Below, piece after piece: positions 1-8,722 of a DNA stretch of 64,000 nt. The first letter of the stretch is position 1, and each line of letters begins with the position of its first letter. The translations under genes and the position numbers were made by a program. The notes under the pieces are model-generated. The model had not been told where the DNA came from, did not search any database, and saw only the letters and a program-made list of their open reading frames with translations. The stretch comes from Tropicimonas isoalkanivorans (GTDB lineage Bacteria; Pseudomonadota; Alphaproteobacteria; Rhodobacterales; Rhodobacteraceae), in assembly GCF_900112335.1 (NCBI RefSeq), contig NZ_FOLG01000003.1, positions 62,001 through 126,000 of the forward strand. The letters run 5' to 3'.

Positions 1-543
1 CCTTACAGCTCCGGCGGCAAGGTCACGCGGCAGGAAGAGGTCGATTGTATCAACGCCGGCGCACACCCGGCGACGGGCCATCTCGGCAAGATGCACTTCC
101 TGACCAAACTGGCGGAGGGTCTTACGGGGAGTTCGTCCTACACCAGGGAATTCACCTACCGCGCCTACCATCAGGACAACATCGATCAACAGGGACGCAA
201 TGCGATCTTCACCTTCCGGGCCGGATCGGGCGCCAACCTGTCAGAGCGCCGATTTCATGTCGGCTACGACCAGGTGAACCCCTCGAGCGCGATACTCACG
301 GAGATCGGCGACTTCGACAGCGACAATGGCGCGCTCGACATCACGGACGTGTCCGCCACCCGCCACCTCCAAAGCGAGGTGACCGCGGAGGGCACCTCCT
401 TCTGGCCGGGAGACTTTGGCGCCCGCTACTTCATCGCGTTTTCCGTCACGGTGACTGCGGCCGAAGCCGTCGACTGGCTCGAGGTTGAGGTCGAGGACTG
501 GAGGAATTCTCCCCTGCGCGATGACGTGATTGCTTTCCGATAG
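1..543 (+). CDS. C-terminal part of a tail-spike/beta-helix-like protein (5' truncated by window edge)
   Basis: The frame is open from base 1 and ends in TAG at 541-543, giving about 180 residues with no start in the window. The product is the C-terminal domain of a larger protein. It aligns along its whole length with the last 180 residues of the next gene: both have a Y-S/T-SGGKVTRQ segment, then a beta-rich domain containing DFDS and LDI-DV motifs. The next gene starts 11 bases later, so the two are tandem paralogues. The molecular role is unknown; a surface or phage-tail-like appendage is inferred from the neighbour. Confidence 0.75.
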   Translation, partial: PYSSGGKVTRQEEVDCINAGAHPATGHLGKMHFLTKLAEGLTGSSSYTREFTYRAYHQDNIDQQGRNAIFTFRAGSGANLSERRFHVGYDQVNPSSAILTEIGDFDSDNGALDITDVSATRHLQSEVTAEGTSFWPGDFGARYFIAFSVTVTAAEAVDWLEVEVEDWRNSPLRDDVIAFR

Positions 544-553
544 GACCAATACG

Positions 554-2827
554 ATGCCCAAGATCATCAACCATGAACCCGCAAATTCCGTTCGCGCAAA
601 ACTCAACGCGACGGGACTGCGCAAGACCTATTCTTCCGTCGCGGAGCTCCTGAACGCCACCGACGCGATCGCCGAGGGCGAGCTCGTCGCCGTTCCCATG
701 TCCGGACATTGGTACATCGGCGCGGCATCCGCCGCCTCGGATCCTCACCTGACCACCGCCGGCGGAGCGAAGCTTTACGTCTTGCCGGAGAATGACGCCT
801 GCTTCAGTTTCGGCGCCTGGGGTCCGGACGACACGGGCGCGGACGATGTGACGGATCTTCTGAATGCGGCCCTCGATGTGGTCCTGCGGAGTGGCGTCGG
901 AACCTTGCTAATCCCGGGCGGCGTGTACCGGCTGGAGGGCGAGGTCCAGCGGGACCTGACGCGGGGGCAAAAGCTCACGCTCCGGGGCACCGGGGCAACC
1001 AAGCTGCACCAGACCAACGGCGCATTCTCGATCCGCACGGCCTCCTTCCTGACGACATCTCTGGCAGAGCGCGTTGAGGCCGAGGAGGTCGAATGCGTTC
1101 TCAAGGATGTCACCGGGCTCGAAGTTGGAGATCTGCTCCTTTTCCGGTGCGACGAGAACCTTGAGACGGAATGGAACGACGACAAGATCGACCTACGACG
1201 GATCACCCGGATCGATGGGGCGACCGTATGGGTGAACAAGCCTTTCCGCTGGCCACATGACCCTACCGACACCAATCACCAGGTGCTGGCCCATTGGCCG
1301 GCCGAGTGCCACATGGATGGGATCGACGTCATCGGCGCAGCCGACGAGACCGGCGGAACGGCGTTCGGCTATTTCGCCCTGACGGATGGCAGCATGAGGA
1401 ACGGCTCCTTTTCGGGCGGTGCCGTGGCGGGCACGGACAGCGCCTTCACTGAGGGTCCGACCGTGAGCCGCTGCTACGGGGTCGAGATCTCGCTCAATAT
1501 CTCGAACGCCCGTTATGCACCGAGCTTGTCTTCGAGTTTCGGGTGCCGCTTCAGCGACGCCGCGGTCAAGGGCGTTGGGCATTGCGACATGAGTGCCTGG
1601 TCCGAAGATTGCGTCGTGGAAAACGTGATCGGGATCCAGACGCAGGGGCTTGTCCAATCTCGGTCCAACACGGGCGGAATCTTTCGGAATATTACCGATG
1701 GCGTTTCCGACGATGCGCTCTCCGGGTTCGACCTGAGGGGTCTGGGAGAGACCGTCGAGCACTGCCGTACAACGAGCGTCGCGCCGGCGGGCACGGTCAA
1801 TACCTGTGCGCCGCTGCTTAAGGACCAATGGCTGCCCTATGCGCGAAAGTACACCCGCCGCGTGTCGGATTTCTATGCTCCACATGCGACGATCGCCTTC
1901 GGCAAGGACGGCCGGAACACCTTTGAGCGCATCCGGGTCTGGGAGACGCGGGGAAACCGGTTCGAGGCGGATCAAACGCGGGTCACTTTCGATCCGGCCT
2001 GCGTTTTTCTCAACCGGACGGTCGGCCGTAAGAACGACAAGTTGAAGGTCGAGCAGCGGCTTCCGGAGACAGTCCCGATGGTGTCTCATTACCGCTCCGA
2101 CGCGCCCACACTCGACATCACCTCCATCACCCAGACGACCCCTGCGGTCATCACGGCTGGCGCGCATGGGTTGACGGATGGCGACGTGGTCTGGGTCTGG
2201 GGTGGCGACATGCCCGGGATCGGGGGCTATTTCACGGTGGCGAATGCCGCCGCGGACACCTTCGAGCTTGCCGTCGATGCGACCGGATTTCCGGCCTATA
2301 CCTCGGGCGGCAAGGTGACGCGTCAAGCCGCAACGGAGTGCATCGAGCTCAACTTCTATCCTGCCGTCGGGCAGCTCACGAAGTCCCATGTCATCGCCAA
2401 GCTGGCCGAAGATCTCACCGACGCCTCGCCGTATACGCTGACCTTCCTCTACCGGCCCTTCACTCAAGACACGGTGGACGAGGGTGGAGCGAACATCCGC
2501 CTGACGATTCGCGCCGGGACGAACGTCGATTACTCGGAGGCGGTGTTCCACGTCTCGATGCACACGACGAACAACACCGCGGAGATCACCCCAATCAGCG
2601 ATTTCGATAGCAAGGTCGCGGATCTCGACATCTCCGACGTGACGGTCACACCGCACTTCAAGACCAATGTCGAAGCCGAGGGCTGTAACAATTGGGCCGA
2701 AGATGCTGGCGGACGGAATTACCTCCAGATCGCCGTAACTCTGGCCTCCCCGGAGAGGATCAACTGGGTAACGGCAGACATCGAGGGATGGCGCGGCGCG
2801 ATCATGCCAAATTCCTCGGCCGCATGA
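554..2827 (+). CDS. Pectate-lyase-3-like beta-helix protein with FCCH-like and C-terminal beta domains
   Basis: This is a 757-residue protein. I start it at the ATG at 554, preceded by AGGA eight bases upstream; the longer frame from 530 would overlap the previous gene. Residues about 85-140 show the Pectate_lyase_3 entry motif (FGAWGPDDTGADD, then LLIPGGVYRL), followed by a long right-handed-beta-helix-like stretch. Residues about 520-590 (GAHGLTDGDVVWVWGG through the TSGGKVTRQ segment) resemble the FCCH-like module found in phage tail proteins. The last 180 residues match the preceding partial gene. There is no signal peptide. It may be a prophage tail spike or a secreted polysaccharide-binding or -cleaving protein; its place beside Kdo synthesis genes favours a role with surface polysaccharide. 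Confidence 0.7.
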   Translation: MPKIINHEPANSVRAKLNATGLRKTYSSVAELLNATDAIAEGELVAVPMSGHWYIGAASAASDPHLTTAGGAKLYVLPENDACFSFGAWGPDDTGADDVTDLLNAALDVVLRSGVGTLLIPGGVYRLEGEVQRDLTRGQKLTLRGTGATKLHQTNGAFSIRTASFLTTSLAERVEAEEVECVLKDVTGLEVGDLLLFRCDENLETEWNDDKIDLRRITRIDGATVWVNKPFRWPHDPTDTNHQVLAHWPAECHMDGIDVIGAADETGGTAFGYFALTDGSMRNGSFSGGAVAGTDSAFTEGPTVSRCYGVEISLNISNARYAPSLSSSFGCRFSDAAVKGVGHCDMSAWSEDCVVENVIGIQTQGLVQSRSNTGGIFRNITDGVSDDALSGFDLRGLGETVEHCRTTSVAPAGTVNTCAPLLKDQWLPYARKYTRRVSDFYAPHATIAFGKDGRNTFERIRVWETRGNRFEADQTRVTFDPACVFLNRTVGRKNDKLKVEQRLPETVPMVSHYRSDAPTLDITSITQTTPAVITAGAHGLTDGDVVWVWGGDMPGIGGYFTVANAAADTFELAVDATGFPAYTSGGKVTRQAATECIELNFYPAVGQLTKSHVIAKLAEDLTDASPYTLTFLYRPFTQDTVDEGGANIRLTIRAGTNVDYSEAVFHVSMHTTNNTAEITPISDFDSKVADLDISDVTVTPHFKTNVEAEGCNNWAEDAGGRNYLQIAVTLASPERINWVTADIEGWRGAIMPNSSAA

Positions 2828-3068
2828 AGTTACGCAAACCGGGGGTTCCGGCCTGCTGTGCCCGTGCCAACCGGTTCCATTCGACGGCTCCTGCTCTTGG
2901 CGGGGGCCGTGTCTCGTATTTCCAGCCACGGTTCTTGAGAGCAGAGTCGGCTTGGTCTAGATGTCCCCTCGAACAGATAGCTGCCGGGCTATGGCCGGTC
3001 GCTGAATGGGCGGAAGATTGACGGCGCACTTTCGAGAGGTCGCTTTCCGGCAGTCTGATGGGGGCAAG

Positions 3069-4058
3069 GTGACCAGGTCCAAATCTCCAACACACACCCT
3101 TCCATCGGTGGACCCGGTGGCGGTCGCGAAGCGGGTTCTCGACACTGAAAGCAACGCCTTGCGGCGGTTGCAGAGCGAGCTCCCGGAGGACTTTGCGTCC
3201 GTTGTCGAGGTGATCCTGGGCAACAGCGGCCGCGTGATCGTTTCGGGGATGGGCAAATCGGGTCACGTCGCGCAGAAGATCGCCGCCACCCTCTCCTCAA
3301 CCGGGACGCCCTCCCATTTCGTTCATCCGGCGGAGGCCAGCCACGGCGACCTCGGGATGATCACGGCGAAGGATATCTGTATACTGATCTCCAACTCTGG
3401 CGAGACCGCGGAACTGGGGGATCTGATCGCTCACGCGCGGCGGTTCTCCGTTCCCATTGTGGGGATCTCCCGTGCCCCCGACAGCACCCTGATGCGCGCG
3501 GCGGATTTTCGGCTGCTGTTGCCGGACGCGCCGGAAGCTTGCCTCATCGGCCTCGCGCCCACGACCTCCACAACGATGTCCCTCGCCCTCGGCGACGCGT
3601 TGGCGATGGCGTTGATGGAGTCGCGCGGATTCGCACCGGAAGACTTCGGGCGACTGCATCCCGGCGGTAAACTCGGGGCGCAACTCGCGCGTATCGGCAC
3701 GTTGATGCACGGGCCGGAGGCCCTGCCCCTGGTGCCGGAAGACATGCCGATGCAGGAGGTGCTGATCGTCATGAGTTCCAAGGGGTTCGGCATCGCGGCC
3801 CTGGTGGGCGCGGACGGCCGGCTCGCCGGCGTGATTTCCGACGGCGACCTTCGGCGCAACATGGATGGCCTCCTGACCCGCACCTCGGGAGAAATCGCCA
3901 CCCGCAGCCCGGTGACGGTCGGGGAGGAGATGCTGGCCGCAGAGGCCATGGCGCTGCTGAACGAGCGCAAGGTGACTGCATTGCTCGTCATTGACGGTCA
4001 GCGGCGGCCCATCGGGGTGGTTGGCATTCACGATCTGCTGCGGGCGGGCGTCGCGTAA
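3069..4058 (+). CDS. kdsD: Arabinose-5-phosphate isomerase (KpsF/GutQ/KdsD family)
   Basis: The enzyme interconverts ribulose-5-phosphate and arabinose-5-phosphate, the first step of Kdo synthesis in the cytoplasm. An N-terminal SIS domain (about 40-180) carries GMGKSGH, the SNSGET phosphosugar motif and LHPGGKLG. Two CBS domains follow (from about 205), ending in DLLRAG. I chose the GTG at 3069 because a purine-rich GGGGGCAAG lies just before it and it gives 329 residues, the length of the E. coli enzymes. An in-frame ATG at 3006 would add 21 residues without a visible ribosome-binding site. kdsA follows after 61 bases, so the pair probably forms an operon. Confidence 0.93.
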   Translation: MTRSKSPTHTLPSVDPVAVAKRVLDTESNALRRLQSELPEDFASVVEVILGNSGRVIVSGMGKSGHVAQKIAATLSSTGTPSHFVHPAEASHGDLGMITAKDICILISNSGETAELGDLIAHARRFSVPIVGISRAPDSTLMRAADFRLLLPDAPEACLIGLAPTTSTTMSLALGDALAMALMESRGFAPEDFGRLHPGGKLGAQLARIGTLMHGPEALPLVPEDMPMQEVLIVMSSKGFGIAALVGADGRLAGVISDGDLRRNMDGLLTRTSGEIATRSPVTVGEEMLAAEAMALLNERKVTALLVIDGQRRPIGVVGIHDLLRAGVA

Positions 4059-4119
4059 CGTCGGGCGAGATTGACCGACAGCCTCAGGCGGGGGACAACG
4101 GACACATGCGAGAAGAGCC

Positions 4120-4962
4120 ATGAATACCAGAACAGTCACCGTTGGAGACATCGCCGTCGGCGGTCGGGAACCCTTCGCCCTGATCGCGGGGCCTTGCCAA
4201 CTGGAAAGCCTGCCGCATGCGCGCATGTTGGCCGAGCGCCTTTTGGAGGCCTGTGCCCCGACCGGCACGAAACTGATTTTCAAGGCCAGCTACGACAAGG
4301 CCAACCGGACCTCGCTCTCCGGCAAGCGCGGCCTCGGGATGGAGACGGGACTGGAAATTCTCGGTCGCATTCGCGAGGAATTTGGCTGCCCGGTCCTGAC
4401 AGACGTGCACGACGAAGGCCAATGCGCGCCGGCGGCCGAAGTGTGCGACGTGCTCCAGATCCCTGCGTTCCTGTGCCGGCAGACGGATCTATTGCTGGCG
4501 GCGGGGGAAACGGGACGGGCGATCAACATCAAGAAGGGGCAGTTCCTCGCGCCCTGGGACATGGCCAACGTGGCCGCAAAAGTGGCGTCGACTGGCAACG
4601 AGAGCATCCTGCTGTGTGAGCGCGGAACGTCCTTCGGCTACAACACGCTGGTCAGCGATTTTCGCGCGTTGCCGATCATGGCCGAGACAGGCTGGCCGGT
4701 CGTCTTCGATGCCACCCACTCGGTGCAGCAGCCGGGTGGTCAGGGGGGCGCCTCGGGCGGGCAGCGGGAGTTCGTGGCGCCGCTGGCGCGCGCGGCGTGT
4801 GCCGTCGGCGTGTCGGCCCTGTTCATCGAGACGCACGAAGACCCAGACAACGCGCCGAGCGACGGTCCGAACATGGTGCCGATCGACCGGATGTCCACGC
4901 TGATTGGCGAACTGCGGGCCTTGGACGACCTGACGAAGGCCTCCGCCGACAACCGGGGGTAG
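4120..4962 (+). CDS. kdsA: 3-deoxy-8-phosphooctulonate synthase
   Basis: KdsA condenses phosphoenolpyruvate with arabinose-5-phosphate to Kdo-8-phosphate. The 280-residue length is typical. Visible motifs are AGPCQLES near residue 24, KASYDKANR (about 52-60), DVHDE and the C-terminal ETHEDPDNAPSDGP segment. The Cys in AGPC is the residue that separates metal-dependent from metal-independent KdsA enzymes, so this is probably the metal-dependent type. A ribosome-binding GAGAAGAG precedes the start. Together with kdsD it supplies Kdo for LPS or capsule. Its stop lies 6 bases from the stop of the convergent dehydratase gene. Confidence 0.95.
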   Translation: MNTRTVTVGDIAVGGREPFALIAGPCQLESLPHARMLAERLLEACAPTGTKLIFKASYDKANRTSLSGKRGLGMETGLEILGRIREEFGCPVLTDVHDEGQCAPAAEVCDVLQIPAFLCRQTDLLLAAGETGRAINIKKGQFLAPWDMANVAAKVASTGNESILLCERGTSFGYNTLVSDFRALPIMAETGWPVVFDATHSVQQPGGQGGASGGQREFVAPLARAACAVGVSALFIETHEDPDNAPSDGPNMVPIDRMSTLIGELRALDDLTKASADNRG

Positions 4963-4968
4963 CGGCGG

Positions 4969-6864
4969 TTAGTGGCGGGGAACACCCGCTGGCCGCGACA
5001 GCCGCTTGAGCGCGGCGGTCCGGTAGGCCGCATTCGGCGCGCCATAGTCATTGTAGCCGCCCCGGCGCTCAACGATCTCGAAGAAGAAGCCGTCGCCATA
5101 GGGGCGCGAGTAGAGCTGGAAGTAGGCCCCTCCCGCTCCGTCCTCGTCGTAGAGAATGTTGGCAGCCTTCAGATCGGCAACGGTCTCGTCGTCAAGGCTG
5201 AACCGGGATTCCAGATCGGCATAGTAGTTCTTCGGGATCGGCAGGCTCTCGAAGCCGTTGTCGGCCAGCTGCCGGGCGGTCGCGAAAATATCGTCGGTCG
5301 CGAAGGCGATGTGCTGGACCGAGGAGCCGAAGCTGTCGGACACGAAACGACCGGCGAAGGTGCGATGTGTGTCCACTCCGTTCAGCGTCAGCCGGATCGC
5401 CCCGTCGGTGCTCTGCAGTGCCCGCGAATGCACGATGCCGTTCGGGTCCGGCACATCCACTGCCGGCGCCTTCTCGATTTCGAAGATCGAGGTGTAGAAC
5501 AGCGCCCAGGTCAGCATCTCCTCGTGCTTCATCACCTGTGCGAGGTGGTCGATCCGGTTGAGGCCCGCCGGCGTCGCCGCGGCGTCGGGTTCGAGGGAGC
5601 GAAATTCCTTCTCCCAGACCTTTCCGAGCTCCGACTCCTGGTCAAGGAAATGCAGCACGGACCCGCCCACGCCCCGCACGGCGGGAATGTCCAGCTCGCC
5701 CGCGCCGAGGGGCTGGGAGAACAGGTTGGCGCCGAGCACGCGGGCGCGTTCCACCGTGGCGCCGGCGTCCTCCACCATCAGCCCCACGTCGCAGACGCTG
5801 GTGCCGTGCATGACGTAGGAGGAATGCGCGAAACCTTCCTGCTCGGTATTGATTACGATGTTGATGTCGCCCTGCCGCCAAAGGGTCACCGACTTCGCGA
5901 TATGCTGCGCGACCGGCGAGAAGCCAAGCGTGTGGAGCATCCCGCCGAGCGTCTCTGCCTCGGCGTCGGAGGCCGAGAACTCCACGAACTCCACGCCATG
6001 AACACGACCCTTGGCCGGCATCTCCGGCACGTCGATCTTCGAGGCTGGCTCCGACCGATTGAGTTCATCGGCGAGGTAGAGCAGAGAGCGATAGCCATCC
6101 AACGCGGCGATCCGAGCACTGCTGCCGCGCACCTGATCGTTCAGAATCTCCAGGCTGAACACCCCGTCATAGCCCGTGCCCGCGACGGCGCGCAGGAAGT
6201 CCAGAACAGGCAGGTCCCCCTCCCCCGGCATGACGCGGAAATGGCGGGACATGTACTCCAGATCCATCGCGATCATCGGCGCGTCGGACAATTGCACGTG
6301 GAAGATCTTGTCGGCGGGGATCGACCGGATGCCTTCCGGGTCGACCTTCTTGGCAAGCGTGTGGAAGCTGTCGAGGATGAGCCCCACGGCCGGGTGGTTT
6401 GCGCGCCGCACCACCTCCCACGCGTCGCGATAGTCCGACACGAACCGCCCCCAGGACCGCGCCTCATAGCCGATGCGCATTCCCCGCGCGGCGGCCCTTT
6501 CGCCAAGCTCGGAAAAGTCGGCGGCGATACGGTCGACGCCGCCGAGGCTCTGGGCGTGGGTGCTGGAGCTGACGAGCAGCAAGTCGGTGCCAAGCTCCTC
6601 CATCAGGTCGAAGCGCCGCTCGATCCGGTCGAAGGCCTTCGCGCGCAGCGGCTCCGGCAGGCCCTCGACGTCCCGCACCGGCTGGAACAGGTCGATCCGA
6701 AGACCGTGATCGCGGACCATCTCGCCGATTTCTCCCGGCGACCCGCTGTAGGCGATGAAATCCTGTTCGAAAATCTCGATCCCGTCGAACCCCGCCTGGG
6801 AGATGGCTGCGAGCTTGTCGCGGAGATCGCCGGCGATCGAAACGGTGGCTATGGAGGTCTTCAT
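4969..6864 (-). CDS. QuiC1-type 3-dehydroshikimate dehydratase fused to an HPPD-like domain
   Basis: The enzyme would dehydrate 3-dehydroshikimate to protocatechuate, the exit step of quinate/shikimate breakdown. At 631 residues it has the bidomain layout of Pseudomonas QuiC1. A TIM-barrel (1-270) carries metal ligands at E134, D165, Q191 and E239; these match the positions I recall for QuiC1. A vicinal-oxygen-chelate domain like 4-hydroxyphenylpyruvate dioxygenase (about 285-620) keeps candidate iron ligands in IDH, QHIAF and FFEIVE. It is the last gene of the leftward operon, 61 bases after the ThDP gene. No protocatechuate ring-cleavage genes are in the window. Confidence 0.86.
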   Translation of the reverse strand: MKTSIATVSIAGDLRDKLAAISQAGFDGIEIFEQDFIAYSGSPGEIGEMVRDHGLRIDLFQPVRDVEGLPEPLRAKAFDRIERRFDLMEELGTDLLLVSSSTHAQSLGGVDRIAADFSELGERAAARGMRIGYEARSWGRFVSDYRDAWEVVRRANHPAVGLILDSFHTLAKKVDPEGIRSIPADKIFHVQLSDAPMIAMDLEYMSRHFRVMPGEGDLPVLDFLRAVAGTGYDGVFSLEILNDQVRGSSARIAALDGYRSLLYLADELNRSEPASKIDVPEMPAKGRVHGVEFVEFSASDAEAETLGGMLHTLGFSPVAQHIAKSVTLWRQGDINIVINTEQEGFAHSSYVMHGTSVCDVGLMVEDAGATVERARVLGANLFSQPLGAGELDIPAVRGVGGSVLHFLDQESELGKVWEKEFRSLEPDAAATPAGLNRIDHLAQVMKHEEMLTWALFYTSIFEIEKAPAVDVPDPNGIVHSRALQSTDGAIRLTLNGVDTHRTFAGRFVSDSFGSSVQHIAFATDDIFATARQLADNGFESLPIPKNYYADLESRFSLDDETVADLKAANILYDEDGAGGAYFQLYSRPYGDGFFFEIVERRGGYNDYGAPNAAYRTAALKRLSRPAGVPRH

Positions 6865-6925
6865 CGCGTGGTCCCTTCTTCGGCGATGCGGCGGCGCGCC
6901 CAGGGCCGCGCCGCTGCGTGGCCGG

Positions 6926-8722
6926 TCAATCCGTCGATACGTGGCCCACGTTACCGTCGGGCGAGTAGATGTCGAGGATGTTCCAGTGTCCCGAGGTGGG
7001 AGTTGGGTTATTGACCATCGCCACGTCGATGACGGTAGGTTTGCCGCTGGCGATGGCCGCTTCCAGAGCCGGCTTGAAGCCGTCCGCGGACGTCACCCGC
7101 ACCCCCTCGCAACCGTAGGCACGCGCGATTGCCGCATAGTCCGGCGTCTGCTCCGCCGGGCTCGCCGCTTTGGGGAACGTCGTCCCGTGGGTCAGGCCAT
7201 AGTTCGCCTTTTGCAAACCGGCGATGGTGCCATAAGCATTGTTATTCATGATGATCCAGATCACCGGCGTGTTCTCCGCCACCGCCGTCGCCAGCATGGC
7301 CGGGTTCTGACCGAAGCCGCCGTCCCCAACAAGCGAGATCACAACCCGCCTGGGCGCCGCAATCTTGGCCCCGATGGCCGCCGGGGGACCGAAGCCCATG
7401 GTGGCGAAGCCGCCGGGGATCAGGATCGAGCCGGGTTCGTAGATGTCGAACTGCTGCGCCACGCCATTCTTGTTCCAGCCGACGTCGGAGGTGAGGATCG
7501 CATCGCGCGGCATTGCGGCGCGCAGGTCGGCCAGAATGCGTTCCGGCATCATCGGATAGGCGTCCGAGGTCTGCATCTCCGTGTTCTTCTCGGCAAAGGC
7601 CGTCCGCTCGGCGGCGATCTTCTCGTCCAACCCCGGCGCCTTGCGCCCCTCCGGCAGCATTTCGCGGGCCACCTTGTTCAGCACCTTCAGCGCCGCCTTC
7701 AGGTCCGCCACCACGCCGATCTCCGTCGGGTAGTTGCGCCCGATCTCCTGCGGCTCGATGTCGATGTGGATGAGCCTGGTGGCTCCCTCGCCGATGTTGA
7801 ACGTGTACTCCGGATACCATGAGGAGCTGTCGGCTTCCTTGAACCGGGTGCCGAGGGCCAGGATCCAGTCCGCCTTCAGCGTCTGCTCGTTGGTGAATTT
7901 CATTCCCCAGAAGCCGGTCATGCCGAGCACCAGCGGGTGATCGTCGGGCAGAACGCCCTTGCCCATCAGCGAATGGCTGACGGGGATCTGCATGTGATCA
8001 ACGAAGTCCCGCAGCTCGTCATAAGCGCGCGAGAGCGCCACCCCGCCACCGACGTAAAGCACGGGCGACACCGCATCGGCCAGATTGGCGATGATCTGCC
8101 GCGCCGTCTCCTCGTCAATCGCCGGTTTGACGAGTGCACGCGTGCTACCACGCAGCCGATCCCAGCACGCCACGTCCACCTCGGCAGAGAACAAGTCCAT
8201 CGGCACATTCACCAGCACCGGGCCGGGCTGGCCGCTCTCAGCCAGCAGGAACGCCTTTTCCATGATCTCCGGCAGCAGCTCCGGCGTGTCGACCCGCCAA
8301 GCGCGCTTCACGAAGGGACGGTAGATCTCGTATTGGGCGGCGTCGCTGTGCAGGTTCACCTCCTGGTGGGGGTGCTTGCCGTAGTAGTAGGACGGCACGT
8401 CGCCCGCGATCACCACCATCGGGATGCAGTCGAGCGCGGCATTGGCCACGCCCGTCGCCGCATTGGTCAGTCCCGGCGAGAGGTGCGAGAGCAGGACCGA
8501 GGCCTTGCCCGTCACCCGGGCGTAACCGTCGGCGGCATGGGCTGCGATCTGTTCATGGCGCACGTTGATGAACCGCAGCTTGCTGTTGGCCATCGCGGAA
8601 AGCACCGCGATGTTGGTGTGCCCGCACAGGCCGAAGATGTGCTCCACCCCGCGCCGCTCCAGGTAGCGCACAAGCTGGTTGGCGTTCAGGTCCTTGCCGG
8701 GGGCGATGTTGTCCTTGGCCAT
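6926..8722 (-). CDS. Thiamine-diphosphate-dependent decarboxylase/acetolactate-synthase-like enzyme
   Basis: This 598-residue protein has the full ThDP enzyme layout. The N-terminal pyrimidine-binding domain holds the catalytic Glu at position 57 (in VRHEQ). A central domain follows, and the C-terminal domain carries the Mg-diphosphate motif from GDGGF (466-470) to NNN (493-495). The catalytic Glu excludes a glyoxylate-carboligase-like active site. The exact substrate is not readable: acetolactate synthase, sulfopyruvate-decarboxylase-like and sulfoacetaldehyde acetyltransferase families share this fold. The ATG overlaps the previous gene's TGA by one base (TGATG), with a GTG codon just before it. 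The partnership with a CoA-acylating dehydrogenase suggests a 2-oxo-acid decarboxylase that feeds it an aldehyde. Confidence 0.82.
   Translation of the reverse strand: MAKDNIAPGKDLNANQLVRYLERRGVEHIFGLCGHTNIAVLSAMANSKLRFINVRHEQIAAHAADGYARVTGKASVLLSHLSPGLTNAATGVANAALDCIPMVVIAGDVPSYYYGKHPHQEVNLHSDAAQYEIYRPFVKRAWRVDTPELLPEIMEKAFLLAESGQPGPVLVNVPMDLFSAEVDVACWDRLRGSTRALVKPAIDEETARQIIANLADAVSPVLYVGGGVALSRAYDELRDFVDHMQIPVSHSLMGKGVLPDDHPLVLGMTGFWGMKFTNEQTLKADWILALGTRFKEADSSSWYPEYTFNIGEGATRLIHIDIEPQEIGRNYPTEIGVVADLKAALKVLNKVAREMLPEGRKAPGLDEKIAAERTAFAEKNTEMQTSDAYPMMPERILADLRAAMPRDAILTSDVGWNKNGVAQQFDIYEPGSILIPGGFATMGFGPPAAIGAKIAAPRRVVISLVGDGGFGQNPAMLATAVAENTPVIWIIMNNNAYGTIAGLQKANYGLTHGTTFPKAASPAEQTPDYAAIARAYGCEGVRVTSADGFKPALEAAIASGKPTVIDVAMVNNPTPTSGHWNILDIYSPDGNVGHVSTD

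Noticed and set aside
1193-2929. 578-codon open frame on the minus strand
   Set aside because: It is antisense to the beta-helix gene, Arg/Pro/His-rich, with no domain or ribosome-binding site. It arises from high GC in the codon third position.
4972-7014. 680-codon open frame on the plus strand
   Set aside because: It mirrors the QuiC1-like gene, whose domain motifs and metal ligands are unambiguous on the minus strand.
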